Assembly (NCBI GenBank): GCA_030015575.1
Contig: JASDDO010000016.1
Span: 455,776,141 to 455,840,140, forward strand
Direction: 5' to 3'
From: Agapanthus africanus
Taxonomy: Eukaryota; Streptophyta; Magnoliopsida; Asparagales; Amaryllidaceae
DNA: 64,000 nt
The translations under genes were made by a program, and so were the position numbers. Below are positions 11,197 to 22,734 of this stretch, one piece after another. The notes below the pieces were generated by a model. It was not told where the DNA came from. It worked only from the letters and a program-made list of their open reading frames with translations, and did no database searches. How positions within the stretch are numbered: position 1 is the stretch's first letter; each line of letters begins with the position of its first letter.

Positions 11197-12649
11197 TGAT
11201 TGACACGAAAGAGTGTGTTTGTAGTTAACCGCAATCAGAACGGTGTCGCGCGTAGCTAGACCGAGATGAGTACGGGTCGTCCTCTGGGAAACGTTGAACC
11301 TTTTATTTTTACTTTAGATGTGTTGAGAAAGAGAGGAGGGATAAAGAATTTTATAGAATGGTTTCTAGATCTACGTTAAACAAGAATGTAAAATATAGAT
11401 CTAGATTATTTTAAAGATGTAATTAATATAATAAGAGGGCTTGTAAGGTTCGTTAGGATTTAGTAGTTATGGACGATTAATTAAAAGTTTCCCTTTTTAT
11501 CCATTAATAGATTTAGAACTAGAGCGACGGTGATGCGTGTAGATTAGGGTTTCTAGAGGGAAAAGGAATCCCACTCTCAACCCTTATCTCGACACGGAAC
11601 TTCGTTCATATCTAGCCTTTACCAAAACAATCATTAATTTAATCTCTAATCGCGGTCGGAACTAGCAAAGAATTGCTAGCGCGCCCGATTAGGATGTTAA
11701 TGATTCTTTTGATAAAGTTCCTAAACTTTATAGGACTTAAAAAGGGTTTAATTATTTTCATCGTCCATTAGCCCACCCTAATCCTACGAACCCTAACAAG
11801 CGGAGAATTACTCGCGCATGTTGGGAGAAGAAGAGATGGAAAGAAATTGCATCATTAAACTACGAAGAAATAGAAGAAGAAGAAGAAAGCTACCTTTATT
11901 AATCAACAATATCAAGTACACTTTGATTCCTTAGAAAATGATTACAAAGACTAGTTTGCTTCTCGATATCTTCTAAGGAGGTAGATGAACCGTTGATGAC
12001 CAGCCTGGATGCGTGAGCCGTCTTGGACTTCGTGATCGCTTCGGCTTGATAACTTTTCCAAGAGGCTCTCGGTGCTCTTTTATAGTGCAAAGCCAGAATC
12101 TTTTAGTTGGAAACTTGGTAAAATTCACCAAAGATTGATACCCAAAAATCTTGCCTTCTAACTCCATAATATTGCGGCGGATCCGCGGCAAATGGGGGCT
12201 AAGGCCGCGGATCCACGGCCAACGGGTGAGATCTCTTGATCAAAATTCTTGTGCTTTCTTCTTGTGACAAGTGTCAATCCTAGGCACCTTTATAATTCAG
12301 AAATCTTCTCTCGGTTGCTTCCAGACTTGGTCTCCAAGTTTTGCTTCTTAATTTGGTAAGTTTTCTTCAACAAATTGATTTGTTTGATAAATTCTTCATA
12401 ACAACTTGGAAATATTCTGCACAACAACTCAAATAAGATTTTAGTAGACTTTGTTCTACTAGGATTAGATCAATAATATTATTTGCATACATTTTCCTAC
12501 CAAATGATAATTAACATATATTAACACATGGAAAATAATGTTTTTACACATAAACCCTCATAAGTATAATATATTATAATAAAGTCCTTTTTTAATATGA
12601 AAATGGTAGGAAAAATGTAATACAAATGTGCAGTTTTATCAACTGAACA
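11197..12649 (-). repeat. 3' LTR of E3
   Basis: Starts TGATTGACACG at 11197 and ends CTGAACA at 12649. Contains on the minus strand a TATA box CTATAAAAG (12077-12085) and paired GC palindromes of the GCCGCGGATCC type (12173-12232). The right-hand LTR and the solo LTR at 52100-53566 are copies. Confidence 0.95.
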
Positions 12650-12672
12650 AATACCCCCAAACTTATCTTTGA
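12650..12672 (-). other. Polypurine tract region of E3
   Basis: On the minus strand GATAAGTTTGGGGGTATTTG directly precedes the 3' LTR. This is where plus-strand cDNA synthesis would be primed. Confidence 0.6.
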
Positions 12673-14057
12673 TCGTCCCGAGCAAACTAGTTTATTTAAG
12701 AGGAGAAAAAGAAAGGAGAAAACTAAGCACACTTTCGTAGGCAGACACGATTGCACTGAGCACGTGCAACAAGCCGTTAAACCTCTAGGTGTCCCTAGTA
12801 GGAGGAGTGTTGTCTCTTGAGGGTTTTCAGCGGATTACACCCACAAAATCCTATAATAAAAGAAAGATGGTGAAATTTACATATAAAGATAAGAACCATA
12901 AAAGAAAGACTTTGAAAATAAGAGTTTCCAACTATACTAGTTTTTCAGTTGTCATGAGCCCTATCTTAATAGTCATGAAAAAATGTTAGAAATCGCATCA
13001 TCCCTCAATAAAACATCGTCTTTATTCTTCATTCCTACCTTTCATCCAAACATTGATCATATAACCCCACGTGTGTGTAAAGAACATCCCTACACTCGGA
13101 AAATTCAATTCAAGCTATCATACTCTTGTCCATCTACCTTAGTACTTTTTATTTTGATGAATATTAAGATTTGCTCACACATTTTCGTGCGACCGTTAAT
13201 ACTTCCTGAGGTACTAACCGACCGATTACTCATGTGCTTGCTGATTCGGTGATAATATTTTCCTCGTCTTGCACCACCTAAGGCTTAGCAGTGACTCCCA
13301 GACCAGTTGGCCTTAGGGCACTAGGTGAAAAGGCACCCTCGCTATATTTTTTTATTGCTGCCTTGGCGATAACAAAACCAGTGTTCATTTTTCTTTCACC
13401 ATTTTTATATTTTCTTCATTTTTTTTTCATTTCCTTCATACTTTGGCTTTTAGACAAGAGCATTTCAAGGTATCCTCTACTATCCCGAGTTTCAAGACGT
13501 GTGTAAGTGCATATAGTAGGGTATCAACATTCAAATGTTTGGCTTCCAGAATAGAAATTATTTTTCAGACTTATTTTTATCCTCAGATTAGTGACTTCCT
13601 TCATCTTACTAACCCTTGGGACAACGGCTCATAACTACTTATTACTAGTTCGTTGAAGAAAACTTCTAATTTTCTTGGTTTTCTTAAACTATTCCTATCT
13701 TTTGGATGTAATTTTTCACTTTCTACTCTTTTGTTATAAAAAAATTTTTTTTTTTTTTGAAAATGTTGTGCTTATGCAAAATATGATGCAAATTGATGTG
13801 TAAATAAGCACAAACCTCCCCCAAATCTGTTTACAACAGTGTCCTCACTGATGTCATCCATTAAGCACAAAAACCTGTAGACTTGGGAGGAAATTATTAA
13901 TGGGGGCAAAAATATATGAAAGTGAAAATCCTCCCCCAAACTTATTTTTGGCTCACCAATTTGAGGACAAAAGTTATGTTCAAGAGCCAAAAATATACCC
14001 CCCCTCAAACATGAGTTAGACAATATGAAGCATTTTAAGAGGGGGTGAGTCATTTGG
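12673..14057 (-). other. 3' untranslated part of E3
   Basis: About 1.4 kb without a coding frame. Further G-run tracts resembling the polypurine tract (minus-strand AGTTTGGGGGAGG type) occur near 13813-13821, 13931-13941 and 13998-14006. A T-rich run lies at 13741-13759. Confidence 0.6.
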
Positions 14058-15794
14058 TCAAAGTAAGGCTTTATAAAGACCAAAAGTTAACACCAACCAT
14101 TCAAAGATTTTATCAGTATAGCGTATAGGTTGGTGGAAGAATGTGTTGTATCGAGTCAAGAAAAAATGGGGAAGGGATAAGAGGTGGTCTGGAAAGAGTT
14201 TGAAATTAGAGAAAAGAAAGAATGAGGATGAATGTGAATGATTAGGAAGAAAGAATGGGGACGGTTCAACCTCTATAAGTGGAGATTGATTAGTCACAAA
14301 ATCCGTATTGTTTAAAAATTCAAGTTCGTCAGCAAAAAGTTCTTCAAAACTTTTATCGATGGTGTGATTGAACATTTTGCTGTCAAAGAGTTTTGTGCCA
14401 GAGTTTATTCTACTTGATTTATCAAAAATCATTGAGGTAGATGACTCGAAAAACTCATCTACCTCATTTTCAAAAATATCTAAATCAAGTTGAATTTCTG
14501 GTATTATTGAACTTGAATTAACGGATTGTGATTTATCAAAACTCACTGAAACTATAGGAACAGAAGAAGAACCGGAGGAAGTAGAAGGTGAAATGGGTAA
14601 ACAAATTGGTGTGTCGAGTGTTGCAGAACCAGATGTGGAAGATGGAGGCTGTATTTCGGTCTGATCTTCGGGTATACCATTATCATCAACTTCAAGACAT
14701 ATTTAGGGTTCGGGAAGAATTAAAGGCTCAAGATGATGACCACAAGGAAGTGAAAGGATTTGATGAATTGGTGGGACAAAATCATCCAAAATTTCGGGTT
14801 CATCAATCAATATATCCCCAATGTCAATCACCTCATTCAAGTGAAGGTTAAAATTCTCAAACTCCTTATCAAAAGTATGGTTTTCAATCAGTTTTGGTTC
14901 AAGAGTGGAGGTGTAGAGATCATAAGGGTTGGGTATGGTTTCACTTGAAAGGGACCCTTCACAGTCGGGTAAATCAAACACTACTAAGTCACACAACTTA
15001 TCAGTCATTCTATTTGGTGTACTTGATGAATCAATGAAACTGGAGTTGTGGATTTCAGTTTGGAAATGGAAGGTTTGATTAGGAAGGGTGTATAATTCTG
15101 TCTCTCTACCCAAATTCTCATTTTGTCCGATGCCCGTATTATATACTGAAAAATCTTGGGCTGGTTCGGAACTCGTTGCCCTTTCATATTTAGCCATGCT
15201 TTCCTTCCATTCCTCTCTAATGCGGTTCATCATCACTATACCTTCTTCTAATTTCAGCTCAAGACTAGACTTTGGTTGATAAGGGGTTTCAGTATAAGAT
15301 TGAAATTCCTGTGGATAATTAAAACTCCCAAATGACTGATTAGAAGAAGTGTAGAGAGAAGGTGGAAAAGTCGGATTGGATTGATAGGAATAGAATGGTT
15401 GCGAAAATTGGGTAGGAGTAGGATCAATATTATGATAAGAAGAATATTGATATGGGTTGGTCGGTTGGCTATCAAACTCTTCTCCGGACAGTGGTGGTGA
15501 TGGTTGATATTGGTCCGGGTTGAAACTTTGGCCTCTAGACCTAGCTATGGGCTCAGCAATGGACATTCGTCTAGGGGCTTCCTCACTCTGGGTATGAACT
15601 GAAATAGGTGGAGGATTAGGATACGGTTGATAAGACCTAGACTGAGGTGGCCAACTGTTTCTTCCTGCTTGTTCTATATGATCTCTTAAGGACATGGAAG
15701 AGCCGGACGGTATACCGAAGGGATTACGAAAACAAGAGATATCTGGTTGTGGACAGCAAAGCTCGGCAAGTGTTCTTCTGTTTAGGTCACCCAT
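14058..15794 (-). pseudogene. Long ORF of E3, unknown protein, one in-frame stop
   Basis: Starting at MGDLNRRTLAEL (ATG 15792-15794, preferred to an upstream ATG at 15893 that adds a hydrophobic leader) the frame runs to 14058. Its only break is TAA at 14703-14705; the frame on both sides is the same and open, about 579 codons in all. The N-terminus (NRRTLAELCCPQPD) resembles the start of Athila/Tat Gag proteins. The middle is rich in Pro, Ser, Tyr and Gln with repeated Y-Q-P-type motifs, then an acidic, Ser/Phe-rich C-terminal half. No Gag core, zinc knuckle or enzyme motif was seen. It may be a leftover Gag N-terminus fused to non-Gag sequence; function unknown. Confidence 0.65.
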
Positions 15795-16604
15795 TATAAG
15801 AAGAGAAGAAGAGGGAAGGGATAAAAAAAGGAGAGAAAGTAATTGGTTTGTTTTGAAAAATGACGGATTAAGACAAATCACACAAAAATGCACAACCCTA
15901 GAACTATGGTTACCTAGGTCCAGTCTCTAGACCGCTCCTAGACTTCCAAAGGACAAGCCGCAGGATAAATTCTCTACCGCCTCCGTACTACCCTTGTAGC
16001 CAGATAAGTGCCAGGTAAGTGGGAAGGAATCACGTCGTGGGCCTAATTAAAAACCACTAGCCATTGTCACACTTGCCTAGGCACTACAAAAGTAATGCGG
16101 ATAAACGATAGATTATCCACGACCTTCCTCTGTCCTTATTGAGCGCGACAGTCCTTAGAGTCTGGTCTAGATATTTTTTAAATTAATGAAGGGTTGATCT
16201 ATATGCTCGGTTTGTGATTTGTGGGGCTTAGGAAGGGTGATGAAATCCCCACCTAATCTTGATTTGGTCTTTGCCCCTTAAAGATCCGTATTAAAATATG
16301 CAAAAACAAACTGAAAAACAAAACTTTGCAAAAAGATTTTTTTTTTTTTGAGCGGCGATATTTTGCAAAGAATCCTGCAGAAAATAGATTTTATTGGATT
16401 TTAGAGGAGAGAGAAGGGAGTTAGAATCTTACCAGAGAAGCGTGATCCCTAGATCTCCTGTTTCCTCAAGTCCGTGACTCCAGATTTCCTCGCAAAAATT
16501 CACACAATAATCGTTAAATATACAATTTGCAGTTTTGTTTTAATAATGATATGACTCGTCTAAGAATTCAACACAAATAGTAAAAATAAAAAATTACGCA
16601 CGTA
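15795..16604 (-). other. Leader of E3
   Basis: Untranslated sequence between primer site and ORF, with a poly-T run (16337-16350). No further feature seen. Confidence 0.6.
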
Positions 16605-16622
16605 TCCCCGGCAACGGCGCCA
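16605..16622 (-). other. Primer-binding site of E3 (tRNA-Asp type)
   Basis: On the minus strand TGGCGCCGTTGCCGGGGA, two bases from the LTR edge at 16625. This 18-nt sequence is the known Athila-type site complementary to plant tRNA-Asp. Confidence 0.9.
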
Positions 16623-16624
16623 TT

Positions 16625-18077
16625 TGATTGACACGAAATAGTGTGTTTGTAGTTAACCGCAATCAGAACGGTGTCGCGCGTAGCTAGACCGAGATGAGTA
16701 CGGGTCGTCCTCTGGGAAACGTTGAACCGTTTATTTTTACTTTAGATGTGTTGAGAAAGAGAGGAGGGATAAAGAATTTTATAGAATGGTTTCTAGATCT
16801 ACGTTAAACAAGAATGTAAAATATAGATCTAGATTATTTTAAAGATGTAATTAATATAATAAGAGGGCTTGTAAGGTTCGTTAGGATTTAGTAGTTATGG
16901 ACGATTAATTAAAAGTTTCCCTTTTTATCCATTAATAGATTTAGAACTAAAGCGACGGTGATGCGTGTAGATTAGGGTTTCTAGAGGGAAAAAGAATCCC
17001 ACTCCCAACCCTTATCTCGACACGGAACTCCGTTCATATCTAGCCTTTACCAAAACAATCATTAATTTAATCTCTAATCGCGGTCGGAACTAGCAAAGAA
17101 TTGCTAGCGCGCCCGATTAGGATGTTAATGATTCTTTTGATAAAGTTCCTAAACTTTATAGGACTTAAAAAGGGTTTAATTATTTTCATCGTCCATTAGC
17201 CCACCCTAATCCTACGAACCCTAACAAGCGAAGAATTACTCGCGCATGTTGGGAGAAGAAGAGATGGAAAGAAATTGCATCATTAAACTACGAAGAAATA
17301 GAAGAAGAAGAAGAAAGCTACCTTTATTAATCAACAATATCAAGTACACTTTGATTCCTTAGAAAATGATTACAAAGACTAGTTTGCTTCTCGATATCTT
17401 CTAAGGAGGTAGATGAACCGTTGATGACCAACCTGGATGCGTGAGCCGTCTTGGACTTCGTGATCGCTTCGGCTTGATAACTTTTCCAAGAGGCTCTCGG
17501 TGCTCTTTTATAGTGCAAAGCCAGAATCTTTTAGTTGGAAACTTGGTAAAATTCACCAAAGATTGATACCCAAAAATCTTGCCTTCTAACTCCATAATAT
17601 TGCGGCGGATCCGCGGCAAATGGGGGCTAAGGCCGCGGATCCGCGGCCAACGGGTGAGATCTCTTGATCAAAATTCTTGTGCTTTCTTCTTGTGACAAGT
17701 GTCAATCCTAGGCACCTTTATAATTCAGAAATCTTCTCTCGGTTGCATCCAGACTTGGTCTCCAAGTTTTGCTTCTTAATTTGGCAAGTTTTCTTCAACA
17801 AATTGATTTGTTTGATAAATTCTTCATAACAATTTGGAAATATTCTGCACAACAACTCAAATAAGATTTTAGTAGACTTTGTTCTACTAGGATTAGATCA
17901 ATAATATTATTTGCATACATTTTCCTACCAAATGATAATTAACATATATTAACACATGGAAAATAATGTTTTTACACATAAACCCTCATAAGTATAATAT
18001 ATTATAATAAAGTCCTTTTTTAATATGAAAATGGTAGGAAAAATGTAATACAAATGTGCAGTTTTATCAACTGAACA
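16625..18077 (-). repeat. 5' LTR of E3
   Basis: Same limits as the left LTR (TGATTGACACG at 16625 to CTGAACA at 18077), 1453 bp. TATA box CTATAAAAG on the minus strand at 17505-17513; GC palindromes at about 17601-17651, here with both copies intact (one is mutated in the left LTR). Confidence 0.95.
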
Positions 18078-18082
18078 GTAAG

Positions 18083-19514
18083 TCATACACACACCCAAGT
18101 TTGCATGTATCATCAAACATGATACAAACTTGTGCACAAAAATATATCATATATACAACTTGTGCACATCAAGTGAGAAAATCAATCTTAAGTGAACCAA
18201 TACTAGTTAATGTAAAGTAATATATCAAATATATAATTATACATTAAATCATTAAATCAACACTTGATTTAACGATCCGGTCATATCGCATATAACCGAC
18301 TAATATCAATGTATCGACTTATCGAATCAACACTTGATTCGATAACTAGGTTATATCGCATAGAACCAATCGATACAATCATCGCGAGAATAGAATACGG
18401 TATCACATACTAGTATCATTCTCGGTCCCGCACATATCACATATGCGCTCCTATCTCGTTTTGCCTGAGCCAGTACAACCTTTATGTAGGACTCTAAAGA
18501 CTCGTCAATACGCCGGCAGTAGGTGATGATCATATCAAGCACCCACAAGCCGTCAGCGGTACTAGCTGGACGTAACGGCTACTCGGGTATTGAGCGATCA
18601 GAAGATCAGCAAGCAAGCCCACTCCAACTCCTGCAAAAGCCTGACAGTGACACTACCGTACAGTCCGGTCTCTTCGTCTGATATGTCGCACATCGGTTCT
18701 AGGGGTGGTAAACGTCAGACCCCAATAACCGATAAGTCATGCCGATATGAGGCTCATAACGGGTCGAGAAACTACTGGTAACACTTACCAGTATATCTCT
18801 AAACCAGCCCTGGCCAGGGACTTCCCTGTTATGGCCAATCGAGCATAGCGCAACATCAACCCCCAATACCGGGAGAGATGAAACCCCTCCTATCGCTCAT
18901 TGCCTCCATGTGACTCGGGACTGTACCCAAAAACCACCGTTTTGCACGCCCTCTTGGACGTGGTAAGGTGGAAATCAAAGCACAGTGGGAATCACACAAG
19001 ACTCTATGACGATCTCGGGTCTACAGACTAACCTGTACTAGTGTCACCAAAGAACCGCCATCTGACGTAAGGTATAATACCATCTGGGAGTTCTCGTCGA
19101 GTCCGTCCAATGTACCCAGTCTCCACTGAGCACCCGTATATCATCTCTGATCAATGGATATGGGATCATCCATTGCCCATCTGTATGGGTCGAGAAGGTA
19201 TACGCTAGTCTACTCTGGCATATCGATGCCCCGTCTCGATATACCAACGACTAGGGACCTTGAAGGATGTACTTATGGACTACCATGTCCCCACTAGTAT
19301 GATCCGCATCACAGTCCAGGTAGTCAAGTACACATCCTAAGGGCTTTACCAACATATAACAGAGAGACAATCAATATACACGTTAAGGTAAAGGGTAACC
19401 AGATAACATACTATCATGTCGAGCAAGAAAGTCCTCCCTATATATGTCCAAGCATCCACTACAATATTCATCAGATGTATAGTAATGGCCTCTAGGGCAT
19501 ACATATAATTAACA
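18083..19514 (-). repeat. 5' LTR of copia E2, second segment
   Basis: Continues the LTR after E3 and runs to AATTAACA at 19514, giving TGTTAATT as the LTR start on the minus strand, followed by the ATGCCCTAGAGGC block common near copia LTR starts. Total LTR is about 2.2 kb. The segment 18250-19300 matches 46581-47700 in reverse. Paired ATCAACACTTGAT units (18265-18278, 18325-18338) are palindromic. The 69 bases from 19515 to 19583 join it to the E4 gag and show no clear origin. Confidence 0.75.
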
Positions 19515-19583
19515 TACGCAACGCGATGGCGGAATCTATGGTCGAAGTGCGAACAACGCATTGAATAGGCACCTGCGGTAGGC

Positions 19584-21503
19584 ATGTTTGTGGGCACTCT
19601 TGATCCGCAAGCGACCATTTCCCAATTTATGATGTTTTTTAAGCCGACGACTTTCCAGGCCTTGCTTGATAAGCTAGCCCAGATGGATCAAATGGGTCCC
19701 AGATCATCTCCTCCAAAGCCGGACTCCCGAAGCGAAAAGGGGAAAGGTAAAGCGATCGTCGTCGCCAATACTCAACAACAGCCGAGCAACTCAAAGCCGG
19801 TTGTTCGCCAAAACAATGTGCGACCACGCCCATCCCTCGAAGAGAGACTGGGACGTCCTTACTCGTTTCCTCAGAATAAAGCAAGGAAACTGTTCGAACT
19901 GGCAGTGCGCAACAGACTCATCAATCTGCCGAGCCCAAAACGTCTGTTGCGGCCAGACGATCTCAACAACCCTAATTACTGCCCTTACCATCAAGCAGTA
20001 AGCCATCCAATCGAAGATTGCTTCGTCTTCAAAAACTGGGTTGAAGATCAATACCAACAGGGCAATTTCGCGCTATCCGAGAACTGGAAGGTGAGCCCGC
20101 CACAGCCTCATGCTCCTAAAAGGGTAGAAGTGCCGGAAGCGTCATGCTCGTTTATAGAAAAAGTTCCGCGATTTGATGACAAGCACTCGGATCTGCAAAA
20201 ACGTATTGACGCACCGGAGGAATATAATCAGAAGACGCTGACCCCAGTCACACTCCGAGAATTCCTCAACCGCGTCCCTGGGGACGAAGATGGTAACGAA
20301 GACTCGTCGGATGAACTTGAGGATTATGTGGCAAGCTGCCGTGTGATCTCTCACTCGATAGACGATAAAGAAGCTCCTTGCATCAAGAAACCGGGGGCAA
20401 GTCCCGAACCAGAACCTCTGGGACCATCAGACGAAATGATTGATGCATTCCTAAACGAAGCCCGTCAGGAGAGCAAAGCCAATCGAGAGCGCGAACTGGC
20501 TATATTTGAAAAGGCCAGACGCCAATGTCTGGAGGAAAGAGTCGAGACATCCCGACCAGAGCAAAGCGTCCCTATCGCCAGCAAAAGCAAACTTAAAATA
20601 AGGAATCAATTCGTTAGGGCCTTGACAGTAGGAATGAAGTTGCCCTCTCTCAAGGGAAATTACCCTGGCAATATACGTCTTGATGAAGCGGACATAGATC
20701 CTAATTTCTGCTTATACCATCAGAGGATTGCACACCCCACCGAGGAATGCACAACCTTTAATAACTGGTGGCAGGGATATGATCCCCATCGACGACACGT
20801 TCAACAAGTGAAGCGCAAGGCTCGTCAGAAACAGAAAAGCACGACATATGAGCACAAAAGAACCGCCGACAACTGTCACACAGCCGACACCAAGGGATCA
20901 CAAGTTATCACCTTTGAAAGTGACTCTGATGAAGAAGTCGCCCTCAACCCTCTCTTCAAGGAATCCATTTCTAAAACGAAAGAATTAGGGAGTTGCGAGA
21001 GCATTCATCCGCGCAATCACATGCTATCCGGAAAGAATCTCGGACCCGCAAACAAAGGACTGGACAAAAAGGATAAAGGGAAGGAAAAAATGGCCTTCGT
21101 CGCCAACACTCAACAGCAATCGAGTCGCCCTAGACCGGTCGTTTGCCGAAACAACAAGCGGCAACCCCTATATGAAAAGTTGAAACGTCCTTACTCATTT
21201 CCCCAGGATGAAACAAGGAGGCTGTTCGAACTAGCAGTGCGCAACAGTCTTATCACTCTACCGAAGCCGAAACACCAGCTACAACTGAATGGTGTCAATG
21301 ATCCTAATTACTGCCATTACCACCAAGTATTGGGCCATCCGATCGAAAACTGCTACGTCTTCAAAAACTGGATTGAAGACCAACACCAGCAGGGCAATTT
21401 CGCGCTGTCTGAAGACTGGAAGGTGAGCCCGCCACAGGCTCATGGTCCTAAAAGGGTGGACACGCCGGGGGCATCATGTTCAATCATAGAGAAATCCCCA
21501 TAG
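19584..21503 (+). CDS. Gag-like protein of E4 with three CHHC zinc knuckles
   Basis: A 639-codon open frame, uninterrupted. It has three zinc-knuckle motifs of the form CX2HX4HX4C at residues 133-146 (YCPYHQAVSHPIEDC), 376-389 (FCLYHQRIAHPTEEC) and 577-590 (YCHYHQVLGHPIENC), the variant known from Tat/Ogre-type Gag. The first and third lie in long matching blocks (about residues 85-200 and 520-637) sharing RPYSFPQ, LFELAVRN, FKNWIEDQ-type and QGNFALSE segments, so part of the protein is duplicated. The conserved Gag core that normally precedes the knuckle is missing. A stop lies six codons upstream of the first ATG, and the upstream sequence joins foreign DNA, so the 5' end is probably lost. 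RNA binding is inferred from the knuckles. Confidence 0.8.
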   Translation: MFVGTLDPQATISQFMMFFKPTTFQALLDKLAQMDQMGPRSSPPKPDSRSEKGKGKAIVVANTQQQPSNSKPVVRQNNVRPRPSLEERLGRPYSFPQNKARKLFELAVRNRLINLPSPKRLLRPDDLNNPNYCPYHQAVSHPIEDCFVFKNWVEDQYQQGNFALSENWKVSPPQPHAPKRVEVPEASCSFIEKVPRFDDKHSDLQKRIDAPEEYNQKTLTPVTLREFLNRVPGDEDGNEDSSDELEDYVASCRVISHSIDDKEAPCIKKPGASPEPEPLGPSDEMIDAFLNEARQESKANRERELAIFEKARRQCLEERVETSRPEQSVPIASKSKLKIRNQFVRALTVGMKLPSLKGNYPGNIRLDEADIDPNFCLYHQRIAHPTEECTTFNNWWQGYDPHRRHVQQVKRKARQKQKSTTYEHKRTADNCHTADTKGSQVITFESDSDEEVALNPLFKESISKTKELGSCESIHPRNHMLSGKNLGPANKGLDKKDKGKEKMAFVANTQQQSSRPRPVVCRNNKRQPLYEKLKRPYSFPQDETRRLFELAVRNSLITLPKPKHQLQLNGVNDPNYCHYHQVLGHPIENCYVFKNWIEDQHQQGNFALSEDWKVSPPQAHGPKRVDTPGASCSIIEKSP

Positions 21504-21540
21504 ACCGAAAAGTCAATAAACTAGAGATTCGCCTCAAATA

Positions 21541-21640
21541 CGGTGATGGTGGACCGCTATGTCCTAAAACTGGCATTGGACCGCAATGTCCTAAAACTTA
21601 CAAATGACCGAAATGTCTTTAAACTACTACCGCAGCATCT
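21541..21640. repeat. GGAC-N6-GTCC mini-hairpin units (E4)
   Basis: Two units GGAC-CGCTAT-GTCC and GGAC-CGCAAT-GTCC, plus a decayed third, each followed by TAAAACT-type sequence, spaced about 27 bp. The same unit forms a longer array in E6 (40893-41160) and occurs in the LTRs. Confidence 0.75.
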
Positions 21641-21655
21641 TCAGGCTGACGTTAT

Positions 21656-21722
21656 AAAAAAAATAATAAAATAATAAAATATATATATATATATATAAAT
21701 TAGAAAAAAAAAACAAAAAAAA
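21656..21722. repeat. Simple AT/A-rich tract
   Basis: Runs of ATAATAAA, (AT)n and A-rich sequence between hairpin units; no function suggested. Confidence 0.7.
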
Positions 21723-21985
21723 CGGTATGTCCATAAGCAAAATGGGCACGGATGAAAACCCGAAAGGGCTCTGTGAGTAAAAACAGCAGGGCTACCGGCG
21801 AGTGCTTGTGAAAATCTGAAAGGGCGCAACCTCATTAGAAAAAAGAATAAAAAGAATTAAAAAAAAGACGGTATGTCCATAAGCAGAATGGGCACGGATG
21901 AAAACCCGAAAGGGCTCCGTGAGTAAAAACAGCAGGGCTACCGGCGAGTGTTTGTGAAAACCCGAAAGGGCGCAACCTCGTTAAA
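21719..21985. repeat. Two ~150-bp direct copies (ACGGTATGTCCATAAGC block)
   Basis: Copies begin near 21721 and 21869 and share GGTATGTCCATAAGC, GGGCACGGATGAAAACCCG and CAGCAGGGCTACCGGCGAG. A third copy is in E6 at about 41195-41310. Within each, GCCCTTTC/GAAAGGGC-type arms can pair. Confidence 0.8.
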
Positions 21986-21987
21986 AG

Positions 21988-22515
21988 ACACTTACAGGGT
22001 CCTCTCGACCTTATAAGGAGAAAACACCTACGTGAGATCCTTACGACTCACAAGGGAGCAACACACTTAGTGATCCCCACGATTCCTAAGGAGAAATTAC
22101 ACTTGCGAGATCCTCACGACTCGTAAGGAGAACTCTCTTATGGGACCCTCACGGCTCATAAGATTTGAAAGTCTTAAGATACAGAGACCTGAACCTGTTC
22201 TTAAGCAACCCCCACAACCTCCGATACTGTCCTACAAGCAGCTCAATATTGAGCCTTGTATACAATCTACGGGCGCGAATAAACATTTCCCTAACCAAGT
22301 CCCATCCGTGACTGGGGATATGTTCGCACGGTGAACAACCCTTATAAGTCCTCGACTTATAAGGAGAAAACCCTTTTGTAAGATCCTTACGACTTACAGG
22401 GGAACATACACTTAGGAATCCTCACGATCCTAAGGAGAAAACAGATCTACGAGATCCTCACGACTTGTAGGGAGAAATACCTTTGTGAGACCTTTACGGC
22501 TCATGAAGTCAAAAG
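21988..22515. repeat. Hairpin array with constant CTYAC loop (E4, set 1)
   Basis: About ten units of 35-45 bp in two runs (21988-22165 and 22331-22515). Each is stem, TC, CTYAC (or CCCAC/CTCTC), GA, opposite stem, then usually GGAGAAA. Stems differ between units but remain paired: GTGAG/CTCAC at 22032, TTGCGAG/CTCGTAA at 22103, TTATAAG/CTTATAA at 22342, TGTAAG/CTTACA at 22377, CTACGAG/CTTGTAG at 22446. Between the runs lies about 165 bp of non-hairpin sequence. Confidence 0.85.
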
Positions 22516-22734
22516 CCTTAGTCGACAGGATCCTAACCCTGTTTACTAAGCCACCTTTGTTCAACGTCGACAGAGGCAAATGATGATTCGCTCCTGGTAA
22601 TATCCCAGTTGTAGCGATGCTGATGCCTAAATCGGTATCAAATTCCAAGTCCTTTCATGGCAAATGATGATTCGCTCCTGGCAATATTCCAGTTGTAGCG
22701 ATGCTGATGCTGAGATTGGCACCAGATTCCAAGT

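Larger units (their letters stand above)
11197..18077 (-). mobile_element. E3: complete non-autonomous Athila/Tat-like element
   Basis: A 6881-bp minus-strand element with two LTRs of equal length (1453 bp), a primer site, one long interrupted ORF and a polypurine tract. It is flanked by the 5-bp TSD GTAAG (11192-11196 and 18078-18082). The two LTRs differ at roughly a dozen sites by eye, under 1%, so insertion is recent. There is no protease, RT or integrase, so it must be mobilised by an autonomous relative. The tRNA-Asp type primer site and the GGGGG-containing polypurine tract fit the Athila branch. Confidence 0.9.

Noticed and set aside
11899-12191. Short proteins repeated in the E3 LTRs
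   Set aside because: They lie in the LTR around the TATA box, are under 75 codons, and are not intact in the solo LTR.
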